From NCBI RefSeq assembly GCF_029223185.1, contig NZ_JARHUG010000012.1:85022-149021 (forward strand): 64,000 nucleotides of DNA, given 5' to 3'. The DNA comes from Aliiglaciecola sp. CAU 1673. Its GTDB lineage: Bacteria > Pseudomonadota > Gammaproteobacteria > Enterobacterales > Alteromonadaceae. Positions 26,540 through 35,922 of this stretch are shown here, piece after piece. Numbering within the stretch: the stretch's first letter is position 1; each line of letters starts with the position of its first letter. The position numbers were made by a program, and so were the translations under genes. The notes below the pieces were generated by a model, which saw only the letters and a program-made list of their open reading frames with translations, searched no databases and had not been told where the DNA came from.

Positions 26540-27129
26540 CAATAATTGCCTTTGATGCTGCCAAACACCATGGTTTGCCCACCTGGTGGAGAGACAGTCA
26601 GGCGGACGCGCTTGTAGGCAGAGCGGTCGGTTGGTGCCGCACCGGCACCTTCATAGTCCACACTAATACCCAACACAAAACCCTGATAGAAAGCCTTGTC
26701 TTCAGCGCTCATGGGACGCTCGGTGGTATCCAGTGCCTGCACTGCATTCAATCCGTCTAAACAGCGGTAATCATCCACATCATCAAACTGATCGCGGCTT
26801 GTTTCACCGGCATCACAGCCCAGGTTAGCTTTCACTGTGCAGATTTCATCAGCTTCAAGTACACCACTGCCATCGGCATCCTCATCACAGCGATAGCGGC
26901 CGCCGCCGCGATCTGACTGTTCATCGAAGGCTTTGCCGGCCATTTCGTCGAGCAGCGACTGGGCAAGCTCTACGGTGCGTACCTGAATAATGGGATTAAC
27001 ACTGCGACTGGCCTGCGGCAGCAAAGTAGAGAGAATGATGGTCATAACAATGGCAAACAGGGCCAGGCCTGCCACCAATTCCACCAAGGTAAAAGCGGAC
27101 AGGTTGCCAATGCTGGACCTAACAGCCAT
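26539..27129 (-). CDS. mshD: MSHA minor pseudopilin MshD (PilV-like)
   Basis: A 196-residue minor pilin with an N-terminal hydrophobic segment LSAFTLVELVAGLALFAIVMTIILSTLLP in place of the usual FTLIE motif, preceded by a short leader. The mature part contains an acidic DADGSGVLEADE-like stretch resembling an EF-hand-like calcium loop, which is common in minor pilins of this type. ATG 27129 is chosen (GAAGG 9 bases upstream) and overlaps the mshC stop by 11 bases. A TTG at 27150 is possible. Confidence 0.82.
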   Translation of the reverse strand: MAVRSSIGNLSAFTLVELVAGLALFAIVMTIILSTLLPQASRSVNPIIQVRTVELAQSLLDEMAGKAFDEQSDRGGGRYRCDEDADGSGVLEADEICTVKANLGCDAGETSRDQFDDVDDYRCLDGLNAVQALDTTERPMSAEDKAFYQGFVLGISVDYEGAGAAPTDRSAYKRVRLTVSPPGGQTMVFGSIKGNY

Positions 27130-27598
27130 GAATATAGCCTTCGGATTCAATACACACCGCAGGGGCAGCCTGGCCGGTCAATATAATCCGGCAGCTGGCG
27201 CTGCAGATTGCCCCAGAGCCATTTCTCGGCCTGCCCCAACTGTCAAAATACAGGGTGCCGCTGTAGCCGCTTAAGGTCACGTTGTCATTGGCCATTTCGC
27301 CAATGGCTTTTAAGTAATCGGGTGCATTGTTATCAGCGGTGCCCGGGGCGGCACAATTCTGGCTGGTAGTAGGGGCGAATTCATCGGCATCCAAATAGAA
27401 CCAGTGGCAGGTACTGCTACGGGTGTCCTGCATGGCGCGCATTTGCATATGGCGCAGAGCCGAAATTAATCTGGCCTGATAGGTATATTCACTGATGCCC
27501 CGTTTACCCTGAAACAGGGGATAAGCAGAAACCGCCAGAATACCCAGGATGAGGATCACAATAATCTGTTCAACCAGGGTAAAGCCGGCGGTTTTCAT
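27119..27598 (-). CDS. mshC: MSHA pseudopilin MshC (FimT/GspH-like)
   Basis: A 159-residue minor pilin with leader MKTAG, cleavage motif GFTLVEQIIVILILGILAVSAYP and a C-terminal globular domain holding several cysteines (NCAAPG, GAICSASC, CIESEGYIHGC). ATG 27598 places the prepilin motif at the correct distance; the longer in-frame start would add nine residues. It lies 56 bases downstream of the major pilin gene mshA, with a strong hairpin between them. Confidence 0.85.
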   Translation of the reverse strand: MKTAGFTLVEQIIVILILGILAVSAYPLFQGKRGISEYTYQARLISALRHMQMRAMQDTRSSTCHWFYLDADEFAPTTSQNCAAPGTADNNAPDYLKAIGEMANDNVTLSGYSGTLYFDSWGRPRNGSGAICSASCRIILTGQAAPAVCIESEGYIHGC

Positions 27599-27616
27599 TT
27601 TTTGCTCTAGGCAGGG

Positions 27617-27637
27617 ACGGGTCATTGGATGACCCGT
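27617..27637 (-). promoter_or_regulatory. hairpin between mshA and mshC
   Basis: ACGGGTCAT (27617-27625) and ATGACCCGT (27629-27637) form a perfect 9-bp stem with a 3-base loop, in the gap after the major pilin gene. On the transcribed strand there is no U-tract, so partial termination or 3' end protection of the pilin mRNA is more likely than a full stop. Such a site would raise MshA output relative to the minor pilins. Confidence 0.55.
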
Positions 27638-27654
27638 GTCAGGCTCTAGCTAAC

Positions 27655-28149
27655 TTAAGCACATGTGTCAGCTGCACCGTCAACAAAAGTAAAACTGCCC
27701 GCTACGGCTACAGGCTTGTCACTGGCATTAAGATTGTATGCTACACAGGCTTTTCCATCAGAAGTGTTGTTCGCTGGTTTAGTTGCCGTAGAAACAAAAA
27801 TATATCCTGCTGCTGTGGAGGTGAATTGTGACCAGCCGCTGGGCGCAACGATGGCGGCACCGATTCCTGCAGCTGTAGCAGTGGGGTAGCCATCGGCATC
27901 GGCGTTATCATTTTCTACTGCGACTGTATCGCCGTCGATAGTTACCGAGTTGCCTGTACTACCAGCAACCAACCAGGCCGCTCTGGCTGACTGTGCGGCA
28001 GAATTGACGGCACCCAATACGCCAGATGCTACAGCGTCTTCAGCATCATCAGTTAAATCCAAAAATTTGGGGGCGGCGGTAACGGCCAATATCCCTAAAA
28101 TCACTATTACAATCACCAGTTCAATCAGGGTAAAACCACGTTGATTCAT
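27655..28149 (-). CDS. mshA: MSHA major pilin MshA
   Basis: The major subunit of the mannose-sensitive haemagglutinin pilus. From ATG 28149 the prepilin has 164 residues: a short leader MNQRG, cleavage site G/FTLIEL, and the hydrophobic assembly helix [19 protein letters not shown]. The mature domain is small, Ala/Thr/Asp-rich and ends with a disulfide pair (CVAYN...TCA). GAGG lies 8 bases before the chosen start; the in-frame start at 28176 would add 9 leader residues. It is preceded by a 98-base non-coding gap after mshB, so it may also have its own promoter. Confidence 0.9.
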   Translation of the reverse strand: MNQRGFTLIELVIVIVILGILAVTAAPKFLDLTDDAEDAVASGVLGAVNSAAQSARAAWLVAGSTGNSVTIDGDTVAVENDNADADGYPTATAAGIGAAIVAPSGWSQFTSTAAGYIFVSTATKPANNTSDGKACVAYNLNASDKPVAVAGSFTFVDGAADTCA

Positions 28150-28247
28150 ATACTTGCCTCTTAAATGGGAAAACATTCCTTGAACTATTGTGCTGCCATT
28201 GTCCGTTAAAGCAACAGATTTTTATTTCGTGTTAGGCAATGCCAAAA

Positions 28248-28832
28248 TTAGTTACTAAAAACCACCACCTGACCAATTCTGGGATCATAAACAAAACCAT
28301 TGCCACGACTGTTATCTGTGGGCTGATTCACATCGTTTTTAATCGTCTGCGTCAGGTAGTAGTAGCAGACATCGTTGCCACCAGGCGCAATCCCCTGACC
28401 GGCCGCGGTGAAATAGCGGTGATTATTAAAGGGCTTCTGGCCCCAGTCTGAGGTAATAGTTGGTGCACTTTGCATAATCAGGTTAAAGATACTGACACAG
28501 TCCAAATCCACCAGGGCCACATCCTCGGTGCTGGTGTCATTGGCCTGTTCGCCGGTGGGATAACCGGTATCTTTATCCACCGCAATTTGCACGCCGCCAA
28601 CTACCACAAAGGTGGAATTGGTACCGTTGTTCTCTGACGGGCGGCCTTCCAGCTCCCACTCGGCGCGGATCAAGCCAACGCCGGTAGAAAAACCACCGGC
28701 TACGCCTTCCACCGTGGCCTTTTCGGCATCCTCGGTAATTTCCAGCATCCGGGGCAGGGCTACAGCGGCCAGTAATCCCAGCACCACCACCACGATCACC
28801 AGCTCTATTAATGTAAAGCCTTTATTGTTCAT
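28248..28832 (-). CDS. mshB: MSHA pilin-like protein MshB
   Basis: A 194-residue prepilin-like protein, similar to MshA at its N-terminus ([31 protein letters not shown]) but longer. The mature part is acidic, with Cys in VDLDCVSIF and NDVCYYYL and an aromatic C-terminus. Its place directly upstream of mshA and its length agree with MshB of Vibrio and Shewanella, a minor subunit of the pilus. Downstream 98 bases are non-coding. Confidence 0.87.
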   Translation of the reverse strand: MNNKGFTLIELVIVVVVLGLLAAVALPRMLEITEDAEKATVEGVAGGFSTGVGLIRAEWELEGRPSENNGTNSTFVVVGGVQIAVDKDTGYPTGEQANDTSTEDVALVDLDCVSIFNLIMQSAPTITSDWGQKPFNNHRYFTAAGQGIAPGGNDVCYYYLTQTIKNDVNQPTDNSRGNGFVYDPRIGQVVVFSN

Positions 28833-28841
28833 TTTATTTTC

Positions 28842-29348
28842 CTAGTTCTTTTTAATCTGACCGGTATAAATCTTGTAATCAAAAGAAGGCCCAATGGATA
28901 CCCTGAAGCGGCAGGTACTGTCCAAGGCATTTCCTGTCAACTGCTCTCCCGAATAATATTCGGCAAAGACTTTATACTCAGTAACTTGCATTGGCACATT
29001 GAGCAGGGCGCGCCAAAGTTCGTTACAACCCTTCTTGTCAGGCTCGACCCTGGGCAGTCCCAGATGACTCATGGCGATGGGGCGGCGGTCCACTTCTTTG
29101 CCTTGCTCGTCATAGATAACCTGTAAGATGCGCGCAGGGCGCCCTTCCGCTTCCCATTGCCATTTAGCGCCCACCACATTTTTGGCCATGCGATCGGCCA
29201 GCATTTCCATAGTGGTGCCGGCTAAATCAGGCTCACTTTCATGCAGATACCAAATAGCGAAGCTCATTAGAGAAGTGAATACCACCACCACGCTAATTTG
29301 CATGATCCAGCGGTTGAGGTTGTTATCTTTTTCGCTCTGGCTACTCAT
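28842..29348 (-). CDS. mshF: MSHA biogenesis protein MshF
   Basis: A 168-residue bitopic protein: about 16 hydrophilic residues, one membrane helix (IMQISVVVVFTSLMSFAIWYL, about 18-38) and a periplasmic domain containing NVVGAKWQWEAEGRPARI, the pattern also seen in MshB. It has no prepilin motif. ATG 29348 overlaps the mshG stop by one base (TAATG). MshF is required for MSHA assembly in Vibrio, but its exact role is not defined. Confidence 0.78.
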   Translation of the reverse strand: MSSQSEKDNNLNRWIMQISVVVVFTSLMSFAIWYLHESEPDLAGTTMEMLADRMAKNVVGAKWQWEAEGRPARILQVIYDEQGKEVDRRPIAMSHLGLPRVEPDKKGCNELWRALLNVPMQVTEYKVFAEYYSGEQLTGNALDSTCRFRVSIGPSFDYKIYTGQIKKN

Positions 29349-30571
29349 TATCCACCTCCACGGTACGCGGACATCAGACCCCACATCGGCGTAAAGATGC
29401 CCAGGGCCAGTACGGCGACCATCACTGCCACCACCGCGATCAAAAGAGGTTCAATTTTGGCGGTCAGGGTGCGCAGGTCATACTCCACTTCGCGTTCATA
29501 AAAATCCGCCACATCAGTCAGGAGTTCATCCACCCGGCCCGTTTCCTCGCCCACATTAATCATCTGTAAGACCAGTGGAGTAAACAGACCGCTGCTGATA
29601 CATACGCGGGTCAGACTTTCGCCTTTTTCGATATTGCGGCGCATTTCCAGGATACGTTTGGCCACATAACTGTTATCGACCGCATCTGCCACCAGGTTAA
29701 GCGCATGGGTAAGCGGTACACCGGCAGTAATCATCATCGAAAAGCTTCTGGCGAAGCGCGACAGCAACGCTCTTTCAAAGATGCTACCCAGAGCATAAAG
29801 CTTCAACTTTCTTCTGTCCCAATTAAGCCGCCCGGTTTCCGAATTCAAATAGCGCTTCATTCCCCACACCAGACCAATTACCCCTGCCAACAGCCAATGC
29901 CATTGATAAAGAAATAGATCCGACATGGCGATCAAAAAGCGGGTGACTGGTGGCAGTTCGGCTCCGAGTTTAGCGAACATGCCGGAAAATGCCGGGATCA
30001 CATACAGGTTGATAATGATGAGGGCAATAACAATGGCAATCAGCACAAAGGTCGGATAACGGGTAGCTGCTTTTATTTGGCGGCGAGTTTCCTGCTCACG
30101 CTCCAAATATTGGGAGAGCAGACGAAAGGCATCGTCCAGCTTACCGGTGTTCTCACCCACATGCACCACACTGACAAACAGGGGGGAAAATACCTTGGGA
30201 TGTTGGTGCATGGCGCTTGAAAGGTTACGGCCCCGTTCCAGCTGTTCGTTAACATCTTCCAGGGTGGCGGCCATGCGCTTTGAGGCAGTGGACTCTGCCA
30301 GGCCGGTAATAGCGCGTAGTATGGGAATGCCGGATTTTGTAAGCGAATACATTTGTCGGGCAAAAATAGATAGCTCTTCGAGGCCAACTTTAGGCTCCAG
30401 CCATTGACGCCAGGACGATGCTTCCTTGGGTTCGGCAAAAGGCTCAATGCTGACCGGAATCAGGTTACGGTTGAGCAGAATTTGCGCTGCGCTGGACTGA
30501 TCCGGTGCTTCAAGTTGACCGGATTGCATGGCACCACTGGGATTTCTGGCCTGATAGCTGTACTTTGCCAT
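29348..30571 (-). CDS. mshG: MSHA inner-membrane platform protein MshG (PilC/GspF family)
   Basis: The polytopic platform of the pilus machine, equivalent to PilC. The 407-residue protein contains two copies of the GspF domain (about 70-195 and 270-395), each with long helices and the Gly-rich loop (GENTGKLDDAF, GEETGRVDELL), and three membrane segments (about 170-192, 220-240 and 378-400). It begins 2 bases after mshE and overlaps mshF. Confidence 0.92.
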   Translation of the reverse strand: MAKYSYQARNPSGAMQSGQLEAPDQSSAAQILLNRNLIPVSIEPFAEPKEASSWRQWLEPKVGLEELSIFARQMYSLTKSGIPILRAITGLAESTASKRMAATLEDVNEQLERGRNLSSAMHQHPKVFSPLFVSVVHVGENTGKLDDAFRLLSQYLEREQETRRQIKAATRYPTFVLIAIVIALIIINLYVIPAFSGMFAKLGAELPPVTRFLIAMSDLFLYQWHWLLAGVIGLVWGMKRYLNSETGRLNWDRRKLKLYALGSIFERALLSRFARSFSMMITAGVPLTHALNLVADAVDNSYVAKRILEMRRNIEKGESLTRVCISSGLFTPLVLQMINVGEETGRVDELLTDVADFYEREVEYDLRTLTAKIEPLLIAVVAVMVAVLALGIFTPMWGLMSAYRGGG

Positions 30572-30572
30572 A

Positions 30573-32294
30573 TCAGCTCGCTGCCGGCGCCTCCTCTTCT
30601 TCTGCCACCATCTCTACCAGTTTTAGCACTTCTTCCAGGGATGTGACCCCTTCAATCGCATATTCCATGGCAGATTGGGCCAGACTGGTATAACTGGGAT
30701 TTTTCCTGGCCTGTTCGGCAAACTTAACCGTATCGCTGTTCTTTAATGCATTCATCATGCCTTCGGTCATTTCCATCAATTCGAATACGCCAATTCGACC
30801 GCGGTAACCTGTGTGGTGGCAGGCGGCACAGCCCACCCCATGTTTAAAATTATGCTTGGACAGGTCATTGTCTAAGTGTCGCAGCCAGAAGCGTTCATCT
30901 GCATTAGGCTGATAGTCCTGTTTACAGCGTTCGCAGATGCGCCTGACCAAACGCTGCGCGATAACACCGCGTAAAGAGCTGGCCACCAGATAGCCTTTGG
31001 CGCCCATATCGAGCAGACGAATAGCGCTGCTGATAGCGTCATTGGTGTGCAAGGTAGACAATACCAAGTGACCGGTAAGGGCGCCCCGCAAACCGATTTC
31101 GGCAGTTTCATGATCACGCATCTCACCGACCATGATCACATCCGGGTCCTGACGCAAAGTCGCGCGCAGCACATTGGCGAAAGTTAGACCTATGCGCGTG
31201 TTGACTTGCACCTGGTTGATTCGTGGCAAGCGGTATTCCACCGGATCTTCAACGGTAATGATTTTCACGCCCGGCTGGTTAAGTTCGCTCAGGGCACCGT
31301 ACAAGGTTGTGGTCTTTCCCGAGCCAGTAGGGCCGGTAACCAGGATCATGCCATGGGGCCGTCCCAATAAAAGGCGCAGGCGCTCGAGAATTTTGGGCGG
31401 CATACCGGTTTGTTTCAAAGAGAGTAAACCGGCGGATTGGTCGAGCAAACGCATCACCACCGATTCACCGAATTGCACTGGCATGGTGGAAATACGCACA
31501 TCAATTTCGTGGCCTTTAATCTTGATATGGGTACGGCCGTCCTGGGGTAGTCGCTTTTCCGAAATATCCAGACCACACATGAGTTTTAAGCGCAGTACCA
31601 AGGCCGAAGCAATGTTGCGTTCTTTTACCAGATGCTCCTGCAATACGCCGTCCACCCGTTGGCGGATGCGCAAAAAGGTTTCATCAGGTTCGATATGAAT
31701 ATCCGAGGCCTCCATCTGCACCGCGTCTTCGAAGATGGAGTTGAGTAGCCTCGCTACTGCAGTGTCTTCTTCCCCGGCTGCCACCTGAGTAAAGTCGAAC
31801 TCAGCGGTTTCGCGATGTTCACTGGCAAGCTCGTGGGCGAAGGACGTAATGTCTTCGGTTCGTCGATAGTGACGATCGAGCGCTGCCAACAGTTGCGATT
31901 CGCGCACCACTGCCACTCGGACGGCTTTGGGTAGCATCTTGGCAAGGTTATCTAATACTGCCAGGTCGGCCGGATCGCTCATGCCCACCAGTATATGATC
32001 GGCATTATTTTCCAGGGCAATGGCACGAAAACGTCGGGCTTGTACTTCAGGCAGGAGTTTAACCACTGCGGGTTCAAGATTGCGCCGCCCAATATCGATA
32101 AAGGGCACGTTCAACTGTTGGGAGAGGAATGTCAGCAGCTGGTCTTCGCTCAGTAGCCCCAAATCGGTAAGCACATTGCCCAGTTTGCGTCCCGTTTGAC
32201 GCTGCGCTTCCAGTGCCTGTTGCAACTGTGCTTCGCTAATAACGTTCTCATGCACCAGCAAGTCGCCAAGGCGCATCTTTAACTTGGGTTGCAT
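30573..32294 (-). CDS. mshE: MSHA pilus extension ATPase MshE (c-di-GMP-binding MshEN domain)
   Basis: The hexameric ATPase that drives pilin polymerisation; MshE binds c-di-GMP in Vibrio. The 573-residue protein starts with two 24-residue MshEN motifs: residues 8-31 match RLGxxLxxxxxIxxxQLxxxLxxQ exactly, and residues 37-60 match with K for R and L for I, separated by the usual five residues. The ATPase core has Walker A GPTGSGKTTT, Asp box, Walker B with DPDVIMVGEMRD and a His box. A C-terminal tetracysteine zinc site, CERC and CAAC, is present. It lies one base downstream of mshN. Confidence 0.95.
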   Translation of the reverse strand: MQPKLKMRLGDLLVHENVISEAQLQQALEAQRQTGRKLGNVLTDLGLLSEDQLLTFLSQQLNVPFIDIGRRNLEPAVVKLLPEVQARRFRAIALENNADHILVGMSDPADLAVLDNLAKMLPKAVRVAVVRESQLLAALDRHYRRTEDITSFAHELASEHRETAEFDFTQVAAGEEDTAVARLLNSIFEDAVQMEASDIHIEPDETFLRIRQRVDGVLQEHLVKERNIASALVLRLKLMCGLDISEKRLPQDGRTHIKIKGHEIDVRISTMPVQFGESVVMRLLDQSAGLLSLKQTGMPPKILERLRLLLGRPHGMILVTGPTGSGKTTTLYGALSELNQPGVKIITVEDPVEYRLPRINQVQVNTRIGLTFANVLRATLRQDPDVIMVGEMRDHETAEIGLRGALTGHLVLSTLHTNDAISSAIRLLDMGAKGYLVASSLRGVIAQRLVRRICERCKQDYQPNADERFWLRHLDNDLSKHNFKHGVGCAACHHTGYRGRIGVFELMEMTEGMMNALKNSDTVKFAEQARKNPSYTSLAQSAMEYAIEGVTSLEEVLKLVEMVAEEEEAPAAS

Positions 32295-33329
32295 CTATCC
32301 TCCCAATGCTCGAAGACGCTGTTGAACAAATTCCCGTATCTGTGGCGCCACCTGGTTTTGCTGTGATAGCCAGCGGTACTGTCCCAGGGCATCTTGTTGG
32401 CGACCAGCCTGATCCAAGCTGATGGCCAGACCAAGGCGCCATTTTGCTAACAATGGTTGAAAGCGGCTTAGTAACAGGTAGTCGGCAACGGCTAGTTCCA
32501 GATTGCCTTCTTGCCTTGCCAATGGGGCACGGGCGGCATAGTAATCAGCATATTCTGACAGGGGCGGATTAGTGCTCTCCAGCAAGGCCAAAGCTTCGCT
32601 GTTGTTGTTATCGAGCAGGTAAATCTTAGCCAGGCTAAGTCGCAAGCCATGTTGACCAGGATCCAGTGCAAGGCCGCTTTGCAAAAGTTGTTTGGCCTGC
32701 TGGGCTTGCCCGCGGCCAAGATAAAGCTCTGCGAGCTTACTGCGGACCCCTTCGTTGTCAGGGGCCTTGGCAAGCATCTGCTGCAGCAAATCTATTGCTT
32801 TGCCAGTGTCGTTTTGCGCCAATGCGCTGGCGGCCTGAGATTTCAGTCGTTGCCATTGTGTGTCGGCATTTTCTTTGGCGCTTTGTACCTTGATGAGGCC
32901 GGAGTCAGGCTTGGGAAGTCTTTGTGCCGCTTGCTGGGAGCTATCAGGGGCCGTTGGTGGAGTTGTGGTTTGCTCTTGAGGCTCCGTAGTTTGTATGTCT
33001 GCAACAACGATTACTGGTGCCGTTTCCATCAACTCCTGGGATTCGCTGGCTAAGTCGGGTATCTCTTCTGCTTGTGCCTGAGCGCCTTGTATTTCACGCA
33101 TGGGCTTAGGTTCTGGCGCTTTTACCTGCTCTTGCTCCACCGTGCTAACCGACAAAGCCTGATCTGGGATACCGGGCCAAAATTGCCAAATCAAAACGGC
33201 GGCCAGGAGCAGAGGAAACATCAGCCATAGTTTGTTAAAGCCCGACTTGAGCGGAGGCACATAGTCGCCACTGACGCCTAGTTGCTGACGTTTTTCGAGG
33301 TCCTGAAGCATCTTGTTGATCACGCTCAT
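32295..33329 (-). CDS. mshN: MSHA biogenesis protein MshN (TPR protein)
   Basis: A 344-residue bitopic protein with a short cytoplasmic start (MSVINKMLQDLEKRQQLG), a membrane helix (about 32-50), a Pro/Gln/Glu-rich periplasmic spacer and a C-terminal TPR array (about 150-340, AQNDTGKAIDLLQQMLAKAPDN and following repeats). The ATG 33329 overlaps the mshM stop (TGATG), so the longer start is rejected. MshN is conserved in MSHA loci and probably supports secretin or machine assembly. Confidence 0.88.
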   Translation of the reverse strand: MSVINKMLQDLEKRQQLGVSGDYVPPLKSGFNKLWLMFPLLLAAVLIWQFWPGIPDQALSVSTVEQEQVKAPEPKPMREIQGAQAQAEEIPDLASESQELMETAPVIVVADIQTTEPQEQTTTPPTAPDSSQQAAQRLPKPDSGLIKVQSAKENADTQWQRLKSQAASALAQNDTGKAIDLLQQMLAKAPDNEGVRSKLAELYLGRGQAQQAKQLLQSGLALDPGQHGLRLSLAKIYLLDNNNSEALALLESTNPPLSEYADYYAARAPLARQEGNLELAVADYLLLSRFQPLLAKWRLGLAISLDQAGRQQDALGQYRWLSQQNQVAPQIREFVQQRLRALGG

Positions 33330-34231
33330 CACAAGACTCCAGGCAGGTAGTAAATGCCAACAGCGGCCAATATAAGGATAAAGCCACAGGCCAGCCACCA
33401 GCTAAGCGGTGTTGAGATGGCCTGAGCCGCTTCGGTGTCACTGCCGGCCAATTTAATGTCTTTGGCAGTGATCTGTAAGCGCCCTTCCCCATAAGCCAAC
33501 ATTAACGCCTTATGGCAAAGTAAATTGACCAGCCTGGGGGTGCCTGCCGAAGCCTTAAACAACAGGCGACACACTTTTCTGCTGAACAGCTCGGGGCCGC
33601 GATAGCCTGCAACCTGCATGCGGTGGTGCACATATTGTTGTAACTGGTCCAGATCCATCTCGCTCAGGCGATAGCTAAACCCAATGCGCTGCTTCAATTG
33701 ACGCAACTCTGGTAGGGATAGCTTTTGATCCAACTCCGGCTGACCAAATAGCACCACTTGCAACAACTTACGTGATTCGGTCTCCAAATTGCCGAAAAGG
33801 CGCAGGGTTTCGATGCTTTCCAGCGGCAAGGCCTGCGCCTCATCGATAATCAAGACCACAGATTTGCCGCTCCGATGGATGTCAATCAAACGTTCCTGAA
33901 TGCGATGGGTAAATTCCTGCTGGTCTGCTTTCTCAGTCAGCGCCACGCCCAGCTCACCCGCTACCGCTTTGCGCAGTTCCTGTGGGCTCAGATTGGGGTT
34001 GGGAATGTAGGCTGATTCGAAATGATCCGGCAACTCATTGAGTAATTTGCGGCAGAGCAGGGTTTTGCCGGTACCTACTTCGCCGGTGACTTTAATAAAA
34101 CCTTCACCGGTTTTCAGGGCCAAACTCAACACCTCGAAAGCCTGCTTATGGCTGGGCAGACCGAAGTAATAGCTGGTGTTGGGGGTCAGGGTAAAAGGTA
34201 ATTCCCTTAAACCGAAGTGGTAGAGATACAT
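33329..34231 (-). CDS. mshM: MSHA biogenesis ATPase MshM (ExeA-like)
   Basis: An AAA ATPase of the ExeA family, which in type II secretion helps place the secretin. The 300-residue protein has Walker A GEVGTGKTLL (about 48-57), Walker B VVLIIDEAQALP, sensor-like residues in GNLETESRKLLQVVLFGQPEL and a C-terminal membrane helix (about 275-296). The start lies 2 bases after mshL. It overlaps mshN by one base. Confidence 0.9.
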   Translation of the reverse strand: MYLYHFGLRELPFTLTPNTSYYFGLPSHKQAFEVLSLALKTGEGFIKVTGEVGTGKTLLCRKLLNELPDHFESAYIPNPNLSPQELRKAVAGELGVALTEKADQQEFTHRIQERLIDIHRSGKSVVLIIDEAQALPLESIETLRLFGNLETESRKLLQVVLFGQPELDQKLSLPELRQLKQRIGFSYRLSEMDLDQLQQYVHHRMQVAGYRGPELFSRKVCRLLFKASAGTPRLVNLLCHKALMLAYGEGRLQITAKDIKLAGSDTEAAQAISTPLSWWLACGFILILAAVGIYYLPGVL

Positions 34232-34233
34232 GG

Positions 34234-35922
34234 CTATCTGGTCTCAACCCAATCTCTGACCTGCTCGCTGCTTTGTGACAACTGGTTACGCCAGGTGCCT
34301 GCACCCACCACAGTGGGTTTGATCAGGATCACCAGTTCCTTTTTGTGTTCCTGTTCTTTGCGATTTTTAAACAGCTCGCCCAATACCGGCAGACTGCCCA
34401 ACACTGGTGTTCTCGATTCAGTTTCACTGACAATGGTCTGCATCAACCCGCCGATTACCACAATCTCACCCGATTTGGCGTGGATCACGGTATCAGACTC
34501 ACGAATATTGCTCTGCGCCAGCGGCAACACTATCTGGCCGTTGCTGAGGGTCACAATCTTCTCTTGTTCCCGGGTTTCAATCACCGAGGGATGCACATGC
34601 AGCAGCACACTGCCCTGTTCATCAATTTGCGGCGTCACATCCAGTGAAATGCCGGAGAAGAAGGGGGTCAGCTCCACATTGGTGCTCAACTCATCGGCCG
34701 TACCGGTACCGCTGCTGATGCGCTCGCTATTCACGTTGGTGACAAAGTATTCATCATCTCCCACCTTGATAACCGCTTTTTGGTTATTCAATGCCGTTAC
34801 CCTGGGACTGGATAACACTTGCATATTGCCCTGGGTGGACAACAGCGACAGCAGACTTGAGAAGCTGTTGGTGGAAAAGCTCAGCGAAGTAATGCCACCC
34901 AGGCTGTTACTCACCGAGTTGCCGATGGTCGCGCCAGAGAAACTGATAGGGCCTAAGCGCGCGCTATTGGTTATTTTCACCCAATCAATACCCTGTTGGT
35001 ATTCATCGCTTAAGGTCACTTCGATAATCCTGGCTTCCAGCACTACCTGGCGTTGGATCATTTGCTCTGAGCGCTGCAGATAGCTGCGAATAGCGCGGAG
35101 TTCATCGGGCATGGCCCTGACGGTGACTAATCCTGCCTGCGGAGAAACCACCAGACTGCGTCCACCTTCCTGGCCGATAAAGGCTTTCAGGCTCTTTTCA
35201 AGATGGCTCCAGAAATCAGAATCACTGCGAGTGGAGATATTGGTGCCGTTAATGCTGTTGCTGGCCTGATTGCTACCGTACTGATCGCCACCGGTCAGCG
35301 GATTGCCGCCAAAGTTGCCCTGACTATTTCTACCCTGATTATTGCTATTGTCATACTGTGAAACGCCGCCAGTAACGATACTGGTTTGGGTCAATCCCAT
35401 ACGACTCATTTGCAGATAATTGACGGTGAAGGTTTCGGTGCGCATGCCTGACGGATAGATGCGGAAAATATTGCCACTGCGTTGAATGTCGAAACCATAG
35501 AGTTGGCTGACCACATCGAATACTTCAGGCAGAGTGACTTGCTTCAGGTCCAGAGAAATCTGACCGCTGACCTGAGGGTGGATAGCCACACTAAAGGGCG
35601 TGTCCTGGACCAAACCGGAGAAAAAAGCGGCTGCTTCGGCTTGTTGGGCCTGAATATCGTATTTGGGTTCATTGAACGCCTCTGTCGCAGGCGTGGATTG
35701 CATAACGTCTGCTGAAAGCAAGGCGGCAATTTCCTCTGGCACTTGCTGCAGTGGTTGCTGGCTATCGCTGGGATTTGGTGCTTCCTGCTCAGCTTGTTTA
35801 AGCGCTGCGTGGGCGGTTTTACCGTTGTCATTGAGATGACATCCCGACAGCAGCACTATCAGCGCCGCCCAAAGCGGAGTGCGTTTTGCCAGGCCACTTA
35901 TTGGTAAAGTTTTAGAAACCAT
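34234..35922 (-). CDS. mshL: MSHA outer-membrane secretin MshL
   Basis: Forms the outer-membrane gate for the pilus. The 562-residue protein has a lipoprotein-type signal (LIVLLSGC, Cys about 28), an STN/N-domain (about 95-160, LDLKQVTLPEVFDVVSQLYGFDI), a Ser/Asn/Gly-rich spacer (about 180-235), and the C-terminal secretin domain with VLSSPRVTALNNQKAVIKVGD and VVIGGLMQT near the beta-barrel lip. It overlaps mshK by 11 bases. Confidence 0.93.
   Translation of the reverse strand: MVSKTLPISGLAKRTPLWAALIVLLSGCHLNDNGKTAHAALKQAEQEAPNPSDSQQPLQQVPEEIAALLSADVMQSTPATEAFNEPKYDIQAQQAEAAAFFSGLVQDTPFSVAIHPQVSGQISLDLKQVTLPEVFDVVSQLYGFDIQRSGNIFRIYPSGMRTETFTVNYLQMSRMGLTQTSIVTGGVSQYDNSNNQGRNSQGNFGGNPLTGGDQYGSNQASNSINGTNISTRSDSDFWSHLEKSLKAFIGQEGGRSLVVSPQAGLVTVRAMPDELRAIRSYLQRSEQMIQRQVVLEARIIEVTLSDEYQQGIDWVKITNSARLGPISFSGATIGNSVSNSLGGITSLSFSTNSFSSLLSLLSTQGNMQVLSSPRVTALNNQKAVIKVGDDEYFVTNVNSERISSGTGTADELSTNVELTPFFSGISLDVTPQIDEQGSVLLHVHPSVIETREQEKIVTLSNGQIVLPLAQSNIRESDTVIHAKSGEIVVIGGLMQTIVSETESRTPVLGSLPVLGELFKNRKEQEHKKELVILIKPTVVGAGTWRNQLSQSSEQVRDWVETR

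Noticed and set aside
34217..35083. 288-codon plus-strand open frame
   Set aside because: It is antisense to the secretin mshL; composition (Ser/Thr/Leu-rich) is that of a shadow frame.
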